64,000 bases of DNA from Liopterus haemorrhoidalis. Taxonomy: Eukaryota; Arthropoda; Insecta; Coleoptera; Dytiscidae. The translations under genes were made by a program, and so were the position numbers. Positions 1-10,805 of this stretch are shown one piece after another; position 1 is the stretch's first letter; each line of letters starts with the position of its first letter. The notes beneath the pieces were generated by a model. It was given only the letters and a program-made list of their open reading frames with translations, was not told the DNA's origin and made no database searches. The stretch spans positions 30,826,356 to 30,890,355 of the forward strand of contig OZ020624.1 in assembly GCA_963971575.1 (NCBI GenBank). Reading direction: 5' to 3'.

Positions 1-463
1 AACTTAAAAGGTAGCCCTTGTATAATCAACTTAATTGAACTTATCCAGTGCAAAGAACGAATATTCTGCTAATTTTCTATAAAAAACATTGTCTATTTCT
101 GCCACTACTTTTAAATGAAATAATAGGATGTAGGTATTTGATAAAAATAAATTTTAATATTTTTGTTTTGCACTAGTTGGCATTATTTGTATTTATATAT
201 TATGAAAAAGCCTGTAAATATATTTTCCCCGAAAATTGTCCGCCTTAATTAATGAATGACGTTGGAACAGGACAAAAATCAGATAAAAATTTTACACAAA
301 CCCGAGAGAGAGAAAAATTTGATGATGAAAATTTTTAATTAAACAATCTGGGTCGAATATGTTTAGAAAACTGATAACGATGGAGATGGGAAAATCGATG
401 ATAAATTAAACATATGTATGACACCGTGGGAAGACAATATATATATGAAAAAGTATATATATA
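1..463. other. AT-rich sequence without a recognised gene
   Basis: I see no open frame of useful length and no terminal repeats here. The sequence is AT-rich, with a short run of GA dinucleotides near 303-312. It ends at the TA dinucleotide that flanks the Tc1-like element. Confidence 0.6.
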
Positions 464-1404
464 CAGTTGTGGCGAACTAATTAAGAACGGCAGGTGAAAT
501 TACATACAATGTTCTCTAGTTTTAACTATAGTCAATAAATCGCCAAATATGTACTAATTTTTGTATGCCTTATACTATACCCCAAAGTAAATATTGCATC
601 ATCCAAAAATCTTCGGTCGTAAAATTTGTTTAGTTCAGTTCAAGCGTACATGTGCATGTTTCAATTGGCGATATAATTAGGAACGACATTGCAAAACATT
701 ATTTTGTGAAGTCTGAGCTGTGTCAACAAATAAAACACTGGTAAGAATTATTAATACAAGGGTTATAGTGGTAAAATCAATTTCGTTTTTTGTGTTGTAG
801 GTTAAGTTTTTTTTTTATTATGGGTAGAAAAAAAAGTTGCGCACCAGGCATGAGGGATGCCATAGTAAAACTGCATTTAAATGAGAATATGTCTTATGGA
901 GTAATTGCAAATAAATTAAAATGTTCTAAAACTATGGTTTATAACGCGGTGCAATATTTTAATAAACATCACACCACAGAAAATGTAGCTAGACGTCGAT
1001 GACCTCGAAAAACTTCAGAAGCGGATCGACGAATAGTTCGATTAGCAAAAACTAATCCCTTTCTTATCTCCAAAGAAATCCAAAAGGAGATATTTGCTGA
1101 AGAATCTAATGCACTATCAGCTCGTTCTATCAGACAAAAATTGAATGAGAACCAATTATTTGGAAGAGCTGTAAGAAAGAAGCCACTACTTTCATCAAAA
1201 AACAGGAAGGACAGGCTAGTTTTTGCAAAGGAACATAAAGATTGGACTATTTCCCAATGGAAGCATATCCTTTGGAGCGATGAAACGAAGGTTAATCGAT
1301 TGGAGTCAGATGGAAAAAAAATATGTACGGCGCCCTTTTAACCAATCAAAATATATGAATACATGCATATCACAAGATCGTTCTTAATTAGTTCGCCACA
1401 ACTA
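464..1404 (+). mobile_element. Tc1-like DNA transposon, internally deleted
   Basis: Inverted ends of about 26 bp lie at 464-489 and 1379-1404 (outer bases cagttgtggcgaactaatta; the right end starts with t instead of c). Each is bordered by TA (462-463 and 1405-1406), the target duplicated by Tc1/mariner elements. The element is 941 bp, far below the usual ~1.6 kb, because most of the catalytic domain is missing. Transposase homology stops shortly after the first catalytic Asp block and resumes only at the right inverted end. It is non-autonomous but keeps both ends, so it could have been mobilised by a related enzyme. Confidence 0.9.
820..1341 (+). pseudogene. Tc1-like transposase, N-terminal half, broken
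   Basis: The start is the ATG at 820 (MGRKK...). An upstream in-frame ATG at 790 would add an implausible poly-Phe leader. Residues 1-60 form a helix-turn-helix DNA-binding domain (NMSYGVIANKLKCSKTMVYN). A TGA at 1000-1002 interrupts the usual Arg-Pro-Arg hinge and looks like a CGA to TGA change. The frame then stays open through a second HTH to SQWKHILWSDETKVNR, the segment around the first catalytic Asp of the DDE triad. The second Asp and the last acidic residue are absent because of the internal deletion. It cannot encode an active enzyme. Confidence 0.9.
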
Positions 1405-1726
1405 TATATAGATATAAAGCCTAAGTAATCGGGTTCAATTCCCGTTTCACTTTGATTGCGTTCAAGTTATGCAGGGCATAGTGAACGGTTGATGGTGACG
1501 TTATGGTAAGATCATAGATCAATCGCATCACGTGGTTTGCATGACATCATCTCGTGTGTTGGAGGTATAATAAACTGCTAGAGCCATATACTGTCATATT
1601 AAATAATTTTTTAAATTAGCATTATTTAAATTTAGCACCTCTATTTATGTCCACGTTATTAAGGTGTACATTTAGTGTAGCAGTGAGAATTAATAAGTTG
1701 TTCACAAAAACAGTGTTAAGCAAACA
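1405..1726. other. Unassigned AT-rich spacer
   Basis: This lies between the Tc1-like element and the AT-rich repeat. No coding frame, terminal repeat or RNA motif is visible. Confidence 0.5.
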
Positions 1727-3235
1727 TAAAAAAAAATCGTGTTCTCCTAATTTTTGAATTAGAGCTGATTTAAGTCAGTTTTTTGCCTATAATTCCAAAA
1801 ATATGCCTAAATTTTGTTGTTCTGTGGCTCATAATACATATTTGTACCAATTTTCATGAAAATCGGAGAAAAAAAAAATTTTGCTCATAATTTTCCTAGA
1901 TAAAATTTTTTGTTTTTTAATTTTTTTGCCATAAATGTCAAAATTTTAGGCCAAAACTCAAAAATGACCATATAGTTGTGATCTTAAAGTAAAATCATAC
2001 AAGTATACCAATTTTTTAACAAAATTCAAGTTTTTTTTTTCACAAAATTTTTTTAATTTTGGTCAAAATTTTTTTGACTCCGATTTTGGTCAAAATATAT
2101 TTTTAAGCTAATTTTGGGGTGAGGATAATGAAAAAAATATTTAAAAAATTCTTGCTTCCTTAGTTTTTGAGTTAGAGCTGATTAGAAATAGTTTTTTGCC
2201 TATAATTCCGAAAATTTTGCCTAAATCTCAAAATGGACCAAATTTTATTGATCTATGGCCCAAAATACATATGTATACCAATTTTCATTTAAATCTGAGA
2301 CAAAAAAAATTTGCTTCAAAATCATGATTTTTTTAAGGGCTACCCCTTACGATTTTTTCGATTTTTTGCCATTTTCAAGGGTTTTGGATTACTACCTATA
2401 AAAAACTTAATAATAGGTTTATTAAAGCCCCAATTTTTTTCTAGAATAAACAATGTAAGAGGATTTTAAAAATTTAAACCGCAACTTCAATCTTAATCCA
2501 CTTTTCAGTTAGAATTTTCCAAAATTTTCAAAAAATTTAAAAAAATATTAAAAATTTTCAAAAAATTTTTTTGTTCCAAAATTTGGCTACAAGTCAATTA
2601 GGACCTCAAGATTTCAAAAATTCCAACCGCAGGTCTTTATCGCTTTTCGTTTTTGAGATACGTCCATGTGAAGATGAAAATTTCTGTTAATCACGCCATA
2701 TTAAAAATTGTCATAATTTTAAAATACGCAGAACGATTAAGGCCCTAAATTTTTTCTTGAATAAATAAACTACGTAGAAATCAAAAATTCTAACAACAGG
2801 TCGCTATCTCTAACCGTTTTTGAGTTGTGATTTTTTTAATTTCACAATTTTCACAAATAATGTAAATTATGCTATTAAATTAAATGTCATAATCTCAAAA
2901 GTCGTTAAATGATTAAGGCCCTAAATTTTTCCTAGACTAAATAAATAACGGAAAATCCAAAAAATTTAACCGCAGGTCACTCTCATTAACACTTTTTGAG
3001 TTGTGATTTTTTTTTAATTTAAAATTTTCACATATAGTTTAAATTATGCCATTAAAAAAATAGTCATAATCTCAAAACACGTTAAACGATTAAGGCCCTA
3101 AATTTTTTCTAGACTAAATAAACTACAAAAAATCCAAAAATTTTCACCGAAGGTTGCTATCTATAACCGTTTTTGAGTTATGGTTTTTTAAAATTCACAA
3201 TTTTCACAAATAATTTAAATTCCTCCATTGATATC
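1727..3235 (+). repeat. Long AT-rich interspersed repeat, copy 1
   Basis: This is a non-coding repeat recognised by recurring phrases such as tttgagttagagct and ttgcctataattcc. Homologous copies lie at 13846-15127 (same orientation) and 54518-56340 (opposite), with a fragment at 20143-20245 and a scrap at 62225-62290. Inside this copy the first ~420 bp are partly duplicated (1740-1900 resembles 2155-2320). The 3' third is tandem: the phrase ttaaggccctaaat recurs near 2737, 2913 and 3089, a 176-bp period. No coding capacity and no clear terminal repeats are seen. The family may be a non-autonomous transposon with a satellite-like tail or a dispersed satellite. Confidence 0.8.
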
Positions 3236-3949
3236 TTTGCAGGTACTATTTTCATTTTTATGCCAACATGAAAATTTTTCGTAAAATTACCTCTGTATCA
3301 ACCTTATTAAATGTGAGTTTTCTTGTAATATTCCCAAGAGTTGTGTGGTTTTGTGAGTTCCACTCGCTTGGTTTCGAATACCTCTTACATTGACGTGAGG
3401 ACTTTGGTCCTAAGAGACTGCATGCGCTCTACACTCGGTCAGCTTTTCACGATTTCTTTCAGTTACAGCCAACCGAACAAATGTATTTTATGCTTCGAAT
3501 ATCGTTACATAGAAAATGTTAACAATCACAGAAAAAAATCACCGCTCTATTATAACTCACAAAGGCGCAACATACCAAGGTTTGTAGAGATTTTAATGTT
3601 TCTTCAATTAATAAACAAGTACTAGAACGGTTCAAAATTGTCCTGCATTTTATTATTTACTCATTTAGGCAATTGTTTGACACAAAAAAAAACACATATT
3701 TAGAAAATAAAATCCACAAAATCCTTAACGGAAACAGAAAACAGAATATACAGTTAACAGAGAACAAGAAATTACAAATATAACAAACATGGTTTGAGTT
3801 TGTAGTACATTTTGGGAATATGGTAAAAATTTAATGAATGAGTTGTAGTGCCCAGTGCGTAAGAAAATTCTTATCGCTATCTAAACAGCACTGTACAAGC
3901 TCGTTGCACACCGCCCAAGGTCATTCCCATAAGCTATGAACATACAAGG
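3236..3949. other. Unassigned region
   Basis: There is an open frame at 3341-3625 (+, 94 codons), but it resembles no family I know and has no supporting context. I treat it as chance. The rest is AT-rich and has no repeat that I can tie to other parts of the window. Confidence 0.4.
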
Positions 3950-4658
3950 GCATATTGCAAACTAATGCCTCCATGGCAATAACTTTTATAATGACGGGCC
4001 AGACCGTGTCAAAATTAGTTTACCATTTACCTTAAGTATCTGTACATAAGTCCTCGTAGCGGAGATTCTCAGCAACATCACGTTTGCGCATGACAGTTCT
4101 AAACATGGCGGCCGGCATGGATGTGCGGTTAAAACAACGAGCTGTCATTGCGGAGGGTGTAGCGCCCATTGATATCCATCAAAGGTTAAGTGCCGTCTAC
4201 CGTAAAGCGTGTGTTGATGTGAGTACTGTTAGGAGGTGGGTAAGGACTGTGAAAGACGCAAGTCCTGCTGAAACGGATGTCCATGATCGAACATGCAGTG
4301 GCTGACCAGTGTCTGCATGTGGTGAAAGGCAGGTGGCTCTCGTGGATGAAAGTGGTGACTTTTTCCTCTTTCCAAAGCTTAAGGAACATCTCAAGGGCAA
4401 GCGTTTCTCTTCGGATGCAGAGGTGATAGCGGAAGTGCGGAAATGGTGCCGTGGGAAGTCTTCAGACTTTTTCCGTGACGGACTTGAAAAACTCGTACCA
4501 CGTTGGCGTAAATGTATTACTGTCAATGGCGATTATGTGGAAAAGTGAATATATCAGTGCGTAGAGGACAGTTTATACTATTATTTTACATTTATATATA
4601 AACCATATAACCATTACTAATAAAGTTATAGCCATAGAGGCATTAGTTTTCAATTTGC
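3950..4658 (+). mobile_element. mariner element, internally deleted
   Basis: Imperfect inverted ends are present at about 3950-3992 and 4620-4658; both contain aaactaatgcct followed by atggc/atggct and taactttat. The element is ~709 bp against ~1.3 kb for a full mariner. The transposase remnant keeps the N-terminal DNA-binding domain and the C-terminal tail, and the central catalytic part is gone. Confidence 0.85.
4084..4548 (+). pseudogene. mariner transposase, N- and C-termini fused by deletion
   Basis: The frame is single, with one internal TGA (4303-4305) at the usual Ser-Gly-Arg-Pro hinge, again a likely CGA to TGA change. The true start is probably an internal ATG (4105 or 4117, MDVRLKQR...). 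Residues up to the stop are the paired HTH region (VDVSTVRRWVR). Then VDESGDFFLFPKLKEHLKG joins directly to the C-terminal domain, which ends in LVPRWRKCITVNGDYVEK. The first two catalytic Asp residues and the SPDLAPSD-type block before the third are deleted. This is a dead DD34D transposase. Confidence 0.88.
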
Positions 4659-4965
4659 TCTCGTATTTCCTTAGTACAGCCATATCTGAATTTACTGTAT
4701 TCGTCACAAACATTTCACTTGCGCTACAATACTTTTTCAAACCAAAGATTACTCGAAATGCATTGTTGTAGCAAATAATAAGTTTACGAAGATGACTTTT
4801 CGTGCGATATATCCAGAGTGCCGAAGTATACTACCGCAAAAAGTATTAAATAAATATTTACATACATTGGCATTTCGAGAATCTATGATTTAGCATGTTA
4901 GCTTTCACACAAACAGAGCGACATTGCCTGTAGATGTCGGTTTTTACACTTACTTTCTACAACAC
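4659..4965. other. Unassigned AT-rich spacer
   Basis: No gene, repeat or motif is recognised between the mariner derivative and the foldback repeat. Confidence 0.5.
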
Positions 4966-6870
4966 AGGATTAATTTTGAGCTTTCATAACCAATTCCAAC
5001 GAAATCTGTTCATAAATAAGCGAGTTAAGTACATTTTTAAAATGTGAGGGCCTCCAGGCTCCTTTTCTTTATAAATCCAATTTTTGTGCACCTACGTTTA
5101 AAGATTACTGAATTCCACACCCCTATGCCAAATCCCAACTATATCAACCCATAAATAACTGACTTATGGTTCTGATCCACTAACTATCTAAATTGGAGCA
5201 AAGTTTTTGCATTTTTAACATCTCTCAATATTATAGAAATAATTTTGTGACGCACAACAAATTTGAATAAAATCTGCTCGATAATAAGCGAATTATAGAT
5301 ATTTTTTAACTTTGAGGGCCTCCTGTGGCCCCCGTGCTTTATATATTCCATTTTCGTGCACCTACGTTTAAAGATTACCTAATTCCACAGCCCCGTGCAA
5401 AATCTTAACGATATCGGTCCATAAATAAGCGAGTTATAGCCGTGCTCCACTTTCGCCGAAACTGGAGCAGAATTTTTTGTCAAAGTCCGAATTTGGCACT
5501 TTTAAGTATACAGACAGAAGCATCTTAATGTACTGATTCCAGAGGTGTGATGTTTTTGAAAATCGGTTCATAAATAAGAAAGTTATAGCTATTTGAACTA
5601 GTTTTCACTTAATCTGCTCTAATTTTCGGTTTTAATCCGCGAAATAGAGCAGATTAAATTAAAACTAGTTCAAATGTCTATAACTCCCTTATTTATGAAC
5701 CGATTTTCAAAGAAAACACACTTCTGGAATCAGGACATCAATATGCTTCTGACTGTATACCTAAAAGTGCCAAATTCGGACTTTGACAAAAAAAATTGCT
5801 CCAGTTTCGGCCGAAAGTGGAGCACGGCTATAACTCGCTTATTTATGGACCGATATCGTTGAGATTTTGCACCGGGATGTAAAATAAGGTAATCTTTAAA
5901 CGTAAGTGCACAAAAATTGAATATGTGAGGCACAGGGGCCTGTAGAGGCCCCCAAATTTTAAAAATGTCCATAACTCTCTTATTTATTGACAGATTTGGA
6001 TGAGATTTTGTATCGGGGTTCAGAAGTAGAGTCTTATTGATAGATGGTAAAATTTGGCAAAACTGTGCACCAATTTTCGCTGAAATTGGAGCACAACTGT
6101 AACTCGCTTATTTATGGACCGATATCGCCGAAATTTCGCACAGGGGTATGAAATTAAGTAATTTTTAAGAACAGATGCTGGAAAATAGAATATATACAGA
6201 ACAAGGGCCTCAGGAGGCCCCCAACTTGTAAGAACGCCTGTAACTCTTATTTATTGACTGATTTGGATGAAATTTACTATTGAGGCTCAAAAGTAGAGTC
6301 TTACTGACATTCGTCGACCTTGGTAGCGTAGAGGTAGCGCTCCTGCTTCACGAGCCAAAGGTTTCGGGTTCGAATCCTAGTCAGGGCATGGATGCTTGTG
6401 AGCCACAGTGTAATTGGGACATTTAATCCTATTCTGTGGTTTTTAAAGAAAAAAAAAAACAAGATTTCAGATGAAATTGCAGCACGGCTATAACTTGCTT
6501 ATTTATGGGCCGATTTTGCTAGGATTTCGCACAAGGGTGTGGTACTAGGTAATCTATAAAAGTGGGTATACAAAAATGGGATATATGTAGAACCTTCACA
6601 CGGCCCTCAGAAGCGGGGGTCTTCTGTGAATGACCCCCAAATTTGAAAAATGTCCCTAACTGGCTTCTTTACAAGAAGATTTCGTTGTAATTTAGTATGA
6701 GGGTTTTAAATTAGCCCTGTGAAAATTTATTAAAATTGATTCGGGTTTTGGCCGAAAATGTATCAAGGCCATAACTTGCTAATGTATGGGTCGATTTCTT
6801 TATAATCTTACACAGGAATGTGGAGATGGGTAATCTCTAAATGCTCTGTGTGAATACATTTCAGAATAAA
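4966..6870. repeat. Foldback array: tandem units in two inverted arms
   Basis: Units of roughly 250-300 bp carry two alternating phrases, ataactcgcttatttatgga and a variant with ttatttattgac followed by gatttggatgaa. The left arm (about 4980-5640) is the reverse complement of the right arm (about 5650-6300), around a centre at 5618-5657 where aatctgctct faces agagcagatt. The right arm continues with further units to ~6870 after a SINE insertion. There is no coding capacity. Long inverted arms built of tandem repeats are the hallmark of foldback-type transposons, but I cannot define ends or a target duplication. Confidence 0.75.
6312..6460 (+). mobile_element. tRNA-derived SINE inside the foldback array
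   Basis: A tRNA-like head has an A-box-like tggtagcgtagagg (6321-6334) and a perfect B box gggttcgaatcc (6366-6377). It is followed by a body (gagccacagtgtaattggga) and an A-rich tail at about 6445-6460. The tRNA-like part lacks paired acceptor ends, so it is not a tRNA gene. A diverged relative with the same body lies at 40283-40418 on the other strand. Confidence 0.85.
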
Positions 6871-8200
6871 CGAACAAAATATCATTAAATTAAGATTGCT
6901 ATAAATAGAATTTTATAATATTTTATAAAAATGATACAACTGAGGCCATCTTTCCAATATTAAATGTATTAATCTGATAGCATTTCGACCTTCGATGACA
7001 TGAAATATTTCCTAAATTTCTTTGACTCCTGCTGCCCCCAGTGATAAATATGGGAATTAATTCAACAGACGGGTATGCGAAAATATATGCTTAATTGGAT
7101 ATATCGATTATTACTAATTTTATGGTATGGTTTTAAGTATGGTTTAAGAAACTTGTAATATCTTAGAGGAGTGTTCTACGTAGCGTCAAAATCATATTGC
7201 TTGCTAAGAACTAATATAAGTAAAATTTAGCGAATCATTTTTTATGATAATATTTTAAACAATTGTTTCAAACTTGTTTTTGAAGAAATAATGGTAATTT
7301 TATTCAGATTTTACTCTAAAACTGATGTCTTAAAGCTGTAAAATGCAAAATATTTAAAAAAATTGCATATCTAATAATTAATTACATATCATGTATTAAG
7401 GAAGCCATCTTGACCTTCGATGGCGACATATTTTTTGTGAATGACATGTCATTTTGTGCTCCGCGAGTTTTGCAAATAAAATTGTTAAATTCTCATCTCC
7501 AGTCATGAAATATATATCAAAAGTTGTGTAAATATGTAATGCAGCTATTTAAAACATAAAAATAGTGATAGGTATTTGGTAAATATATAAAAACTTTAAT
7601 TTCGTGTTATTAAATATGGCGTTAGTGTTAAATAGATTTCATGGTGTGCTTTATGTATTGTGGAAACATCGGATGAAGATTTTTTTGATAAAGAAGTTAT
7701 TTTAAAATATTTTCATATTCAGTGCTATCATAAGAGTTGTGCCAGCTTGATTATGAGTTACAAGTTCATAACAAGTCCTCAGAGTTGTTATAAAATTGTG
7801 TTAAATGTTTCTTGAATAATTAAACATATATTAACTAAAAATATACACAATTTAAAGTGCAATCAGTTGTGACTTTGCAAACAATTCATAATTTATAATG
7901 AAAATAATTGGTTTAAATATAAAATAAACATGTTTGATGTGGTAAATATTTAATTTTTTGTATTTATTTTCGCTAAAATAATATAGTTTATTATTCATAA
8001 TTAATATTATGTGCTCGCATAATATTTGTAGAAGGATGACAAAACAAATGGTTGGTCCAGTCGATTATATATTGTTAATTTCACAGGTAGACATTTTGAG
8101 AACTAATGTACTGGGTTCTGGCTATGTTGGAGACACAATCGTACATATATAATTAGCTAGTGTGTGTTTGTGATCTGGGTAACAGTGTGATATCATTTTT
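6871..8200. other. AT-rich region without a defined gene
   Basis: This is long, non-repetitive, AT-rich sequence. The only feature worth separate mention is a short Cys/His-rich frame at 7636-7815, listed separately. No terminal repeats are visible. Confidence 0.45.
7636..7815 (+). other. Short Cys/His frame resembling half a RING/PHD finger
   Basis: This is a 59-codon frame with no good start, bounded by a TAG at 7633 and a TGA at 7813. It contains WCALCIVETSD near its start and FHIQCYHKSC after it. That gives C-x2-C-x22-C-x-H-x2-C, the first half of the RING/PHD zinc-ligand spacing. The remaining ligands are not present. It could be an exon or retrocopy remnant, or chance in a short frame. 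I do not assign a function. Confidence 0.2.
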
Positions 8201-8205
8201 TTCTA

Positions 8206-8281
8206 AGGTTCTCGTGATGGGCTAACTGGGGACTCTTGAGGTCTCTTGATTGACAGGTATTTTGATATTGATATGACAGGT
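8206..8281 (+). repeat. Left copy of a direct repeat flanking the satellite
   Basis: The phrase taaggttctcgtgat followed by ggctaactgggga occurs here (8206-8237) and again at 9820-9850, on either side of the satellite and minisatellite block. The right copy is followed by two further variants of gtgattggctaac. The arrangement suggests one ancestral element whose interior became the array. Confidence 0.6.
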
Positions 8282-9443
8282 ATATGGATATGAACAATAT
8301 TTCGCAGATTTATTCTCTAAGAAACTACTAATAAAATAACATATAGAAATGTCTAGGGTTTCGTAGGCATAAACAAGAAACTCTAGACACTCCTATATCC
8401 TATGATCAATATGAAAAATATTTTGCAAATTTATTTTCTAAGAACCTGAGGGTAAAATAACGTATAGAAATGTTTAGTGTTTCGTAGGCTGAAATAAGAA
8501 ATTCTAGACACTCCTATATCCTATAATCGATATGAAAAATATTTTGCAGATTTATTTTCTAAGAATCTGCGAATAAAATAACATATAGAAATATCTAGGG
8601 TTTCGTAGGCATAAATAAAGAAACTCTAAACTCTCCTATATCCTATGATCGATATGAAAAATATTTTGCAGATTTATTTTCTATAGTCCGTTCAAAGGTG
8701 AGTTTGTAAGTACAGGACATATGTAGTAGTTCTTTTTCATACTCTCTAATGGGTTTACACAATGACGCTATCCTTTTCTTGCTTGTCGACGATGCCAACT
8801 CGAAAACGCGCTTTGAAGACGCAGTATTCTACAAATGGTCATTTGTTTTTGTTGAATGTTATTTTGAGTTTTATAAGAGTTGATTTTTGTAAATCATACG
8901 AGTTTTTCATGTTATTATAATTGACACATTTGACACTTTTACAACATTTGGCAACACCGCTCCCATTTGTCATAAGAGCAATACTGCATACTCACCTTTG
9001 AACGGACTATAAGAATCTACCAATATAATTATTTACAGAAATGTCTAGGATTTCGTAGGCATAAACAAGAAACTCTAGACACTCATATACTCTATGATTG
9101 ATATGAAAAATGTTTTGCAGATTTATTCTCTAAGAAACTGTGGACAAAATTACATGTAGCAATGTTTAGGGTTTCGTATGCATATAAGAGAAACTCTAGA
9201 CACGCCTATATCCTTTAACCGATATGAATAATATTTTGCAGATTTATTCTCTAAGAATCTACGAATATACTTGTATATAGAAATATCTATGATTTCGTAG
9301 GCACAAAAAAGAAACTTTAGATACTGTTATATCCTTTAACCGATATGAACAATATTTTACAAATTTAGTCTCTAAGAATCTACGAATATAATTACATACA
9401 TAAATGTCTAGGGTTTCGTAGGTATAAATTAACGTCTCAAATT
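8282..9443 (+). repeat. ~120-bp satellite array, about seven monomers
   Basis: Monomers share gatatgaaaaatattttgca, then tttattntctaagaatct, then gtttcgtaggcataaa and aaactctagacactc. Monomer starts fall near 8290, 8410, 8530, 8653, then (after a 326-bp insertion) 9101, 9221 and 9343, a period of 120-122 bp. Monomers differ at several positions each, so the array is not freshly amplified. The insertion at 8684-9009 is described separately. Confidence 0.9.
8684..9009. mobile_element. MITE with 19-bp inverted ends inserted in a satellite monomer
   Basis: The ends are perfect inverted repeats, tagtccgttcaaaggtgag at the left and its reverse complement at the right. The element is flanked by TA (8682-8683 and 9010-9011). 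The neighbouring uninterrupted monomers read ttttctaagaatct, so the empty site is visible and the TA is duplicated. There is no coding capacity. The TA target and short TIR suggest a Tc1/mariner-mobilised MITE. Confidence 0.92.
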
Positions 9444-9449
9444 GTTTCA

Positions 9450-9690
9450 AAGTGAAGAACAAAAAAATAAGGTCCTCACTTCCCAAATCCAAATAAAGAG
9501 CAAAAAAAAGGTCATCACCTCCCAAATCTAAGTAAAAAGCAAAAAAAAAGGTCCTCACCTCTGAGATCCAAATGAAGAGCAAAAAAAAGGTCATCACCTC
9601 CCAAATCTAAGTGAAGAGCAAAAAAAAAAGGTCCTCACCTCCACCTCTCAAATCCGAATGAAGCGCAAAAAAAAGGTCCTCACCTCCCAA
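9450..9690 (+). repeat. ~37-bp minisatellite (aaggtcctcacctcccaaat)
   Basis: About seven imperfect copies share a unit containing aagtgaagagcaaaaaaa plus ggtcctcacctcccaaatc. Long translated frames on the minus strand across this array (for example 9259-9597) only reflect the repeat. The same unit recurs inside a hAT-like element at 27021-27243, so this array probably belongs to a related, expanded element. Confidence 0.85.
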
Positions 9691-9759
9691 ATCCGGGCCC
9701 TTGAAAATTACGGGCCCAAGACAAATGTCTTTTTTGTCTCGGGCGAAAGTCCGCCACTG

Positions 9760-9960
9760 ATCTAACTATATAATCAGCAAGTGTCTGTATGTAGTGTCAG
9801 TAACATTGTGACGTCAATTTTTCCTAAGGTTCTCGTGATTGGCTAACTGGGGACACCCTGTGTCTTGATTGGCTGACAGGAGACACCCTCTCCCGTGATT
9901 GGCTAACGGGTGATATCCTGTCCCGTGATTCGTTGACCATCGATGAAATTAAGATATGTT
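9760..9960 (+). repeat. Right copy of the satellite-flanking repeat
   Basis: It contains ctaaggttctcgtgattggc and ctaactggggaca, matching 8206-8237. Two more degenerate repeats of cgtgattggctaac, each followed by ggtgatatcctg-like text, follow. It is non-coding. Confidence 0.6.
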
Positions 9961-10584
9961 AAAAATAAAACCAAATACACACACAAACAATGGAATTTGT
10001 TATATTATAAATTCGTCATTGTTGACGGGTAATAACCTAGTTTTACAATAAAATGATATTTTGCATAGCGATTTTGTATTTTATTTTATCTTGTCAACAT
10101 TTTATATTTTGAAAATTGTCTAATTGTTAGTTATCTTATTTTCTATGCATCAATACTTAAACGTGGTCCTTTTTCATTAGTAATAACGCGGGTAGAACAG
10201 CAGTTTCACACCTCAAATTCCCCGGAGTATTTTCGGATAGTCCGTATTACGTGCCCGGAGTGTTCATGTCTTATCTGGACCGCAGAAGGTGCCATAAATG
10301 CCCTTGTATCTCCCGTCTTGTCGATAACAACGGGATGCTGTTTGTCCTTTACAATATTAGTAGTAAACACCGTGCGATTTGTTTGTTGTATTGGTCTCTC
10401 TGGAGTTATAAAGGACTCTTTGATATATGTCCTTCACAACGAGGTTTATAGGAGGCTATTTTGACAAGAGGGTTACTGTGCTCTTGAGTATATCGCCAAC
10501 ATGTAGCGAACACTAACAATACAACCAATCATCAAACTTTTTGATATGTTTTGTAAATACATTTAGAATAAGCAATTATAATAG
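9961..10584. other. Unassigned region with a short minus-strand frame
   Basis: Most of it is AT-rich. From about 10200 to 10480 the base composition is richer in GC. A minus-strand frame of 66 codons (10413 to 10216) reads without an obvious start and ends in IRTIRKYSGEFEV and a stop. An overlapping plus frame (10251-10451) is equally long. I recognise neither. Either could be a remnant exon or transposon ORF. Confidence 0.25.
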
Positions 10585-10588
10585 TTAA

Positions 10589-10805
10589 CACGTTCGCGGA
10601 CAGTACGGCTATAGCCGTCCTACTTGTTTTATTCAAATATACAAATGACGGCTGTGGCAGGTTTTAATTCCATTTAAGTATATGAAAACTAGTATAAACT
10701 GTCCTATCAGGAACATACCAAACACAGTAAATGTCCTATTATAAACAAAAATCTAAAAAAGTGACATTTTACAAATCTCATTGTACAAAACTGTCCGCGA
10801 ACGTG
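10589..10805. mobile_element. piggyBac-like MITE with TTAA target
   Basis: Perfect 16-bp inverted ends (cacgttcgcggacagt and its reverse complement) are bordered on both sides by TTAA (10585-10588 and 10806-10809). TTAA duplication is characteristic of the piggyBac superfamily, though the end sequence is not the classical CCCTAGA type. The 217-bp interior has no coding capacity. Confidence 0.85.

Noticed and set aside
3341..3625. 94-codon plus-strand frame
   Set aside because: No recognised motif and no plausible context; treated as chance.
6312..6420. tRNA gene with gggttcgaatcc B box
   Set aside because: The conserved non-tRNA body and A-rich tail, shared with 40283-40418, make it a SINE.
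9259..9597. Open minus-strand frame of 112 codons with repeated LDLGGDDLFFALY-like text
   Set aside because: It is only the translation of the 37-bp minisatellite and adjoining satellite; the repetition is at DNA level.
9450..9690. Possible CRISPR-like array
   Set aside because: Units are contiguous and imperfect without unique spacers, and the genome is clearly eukaryotic.
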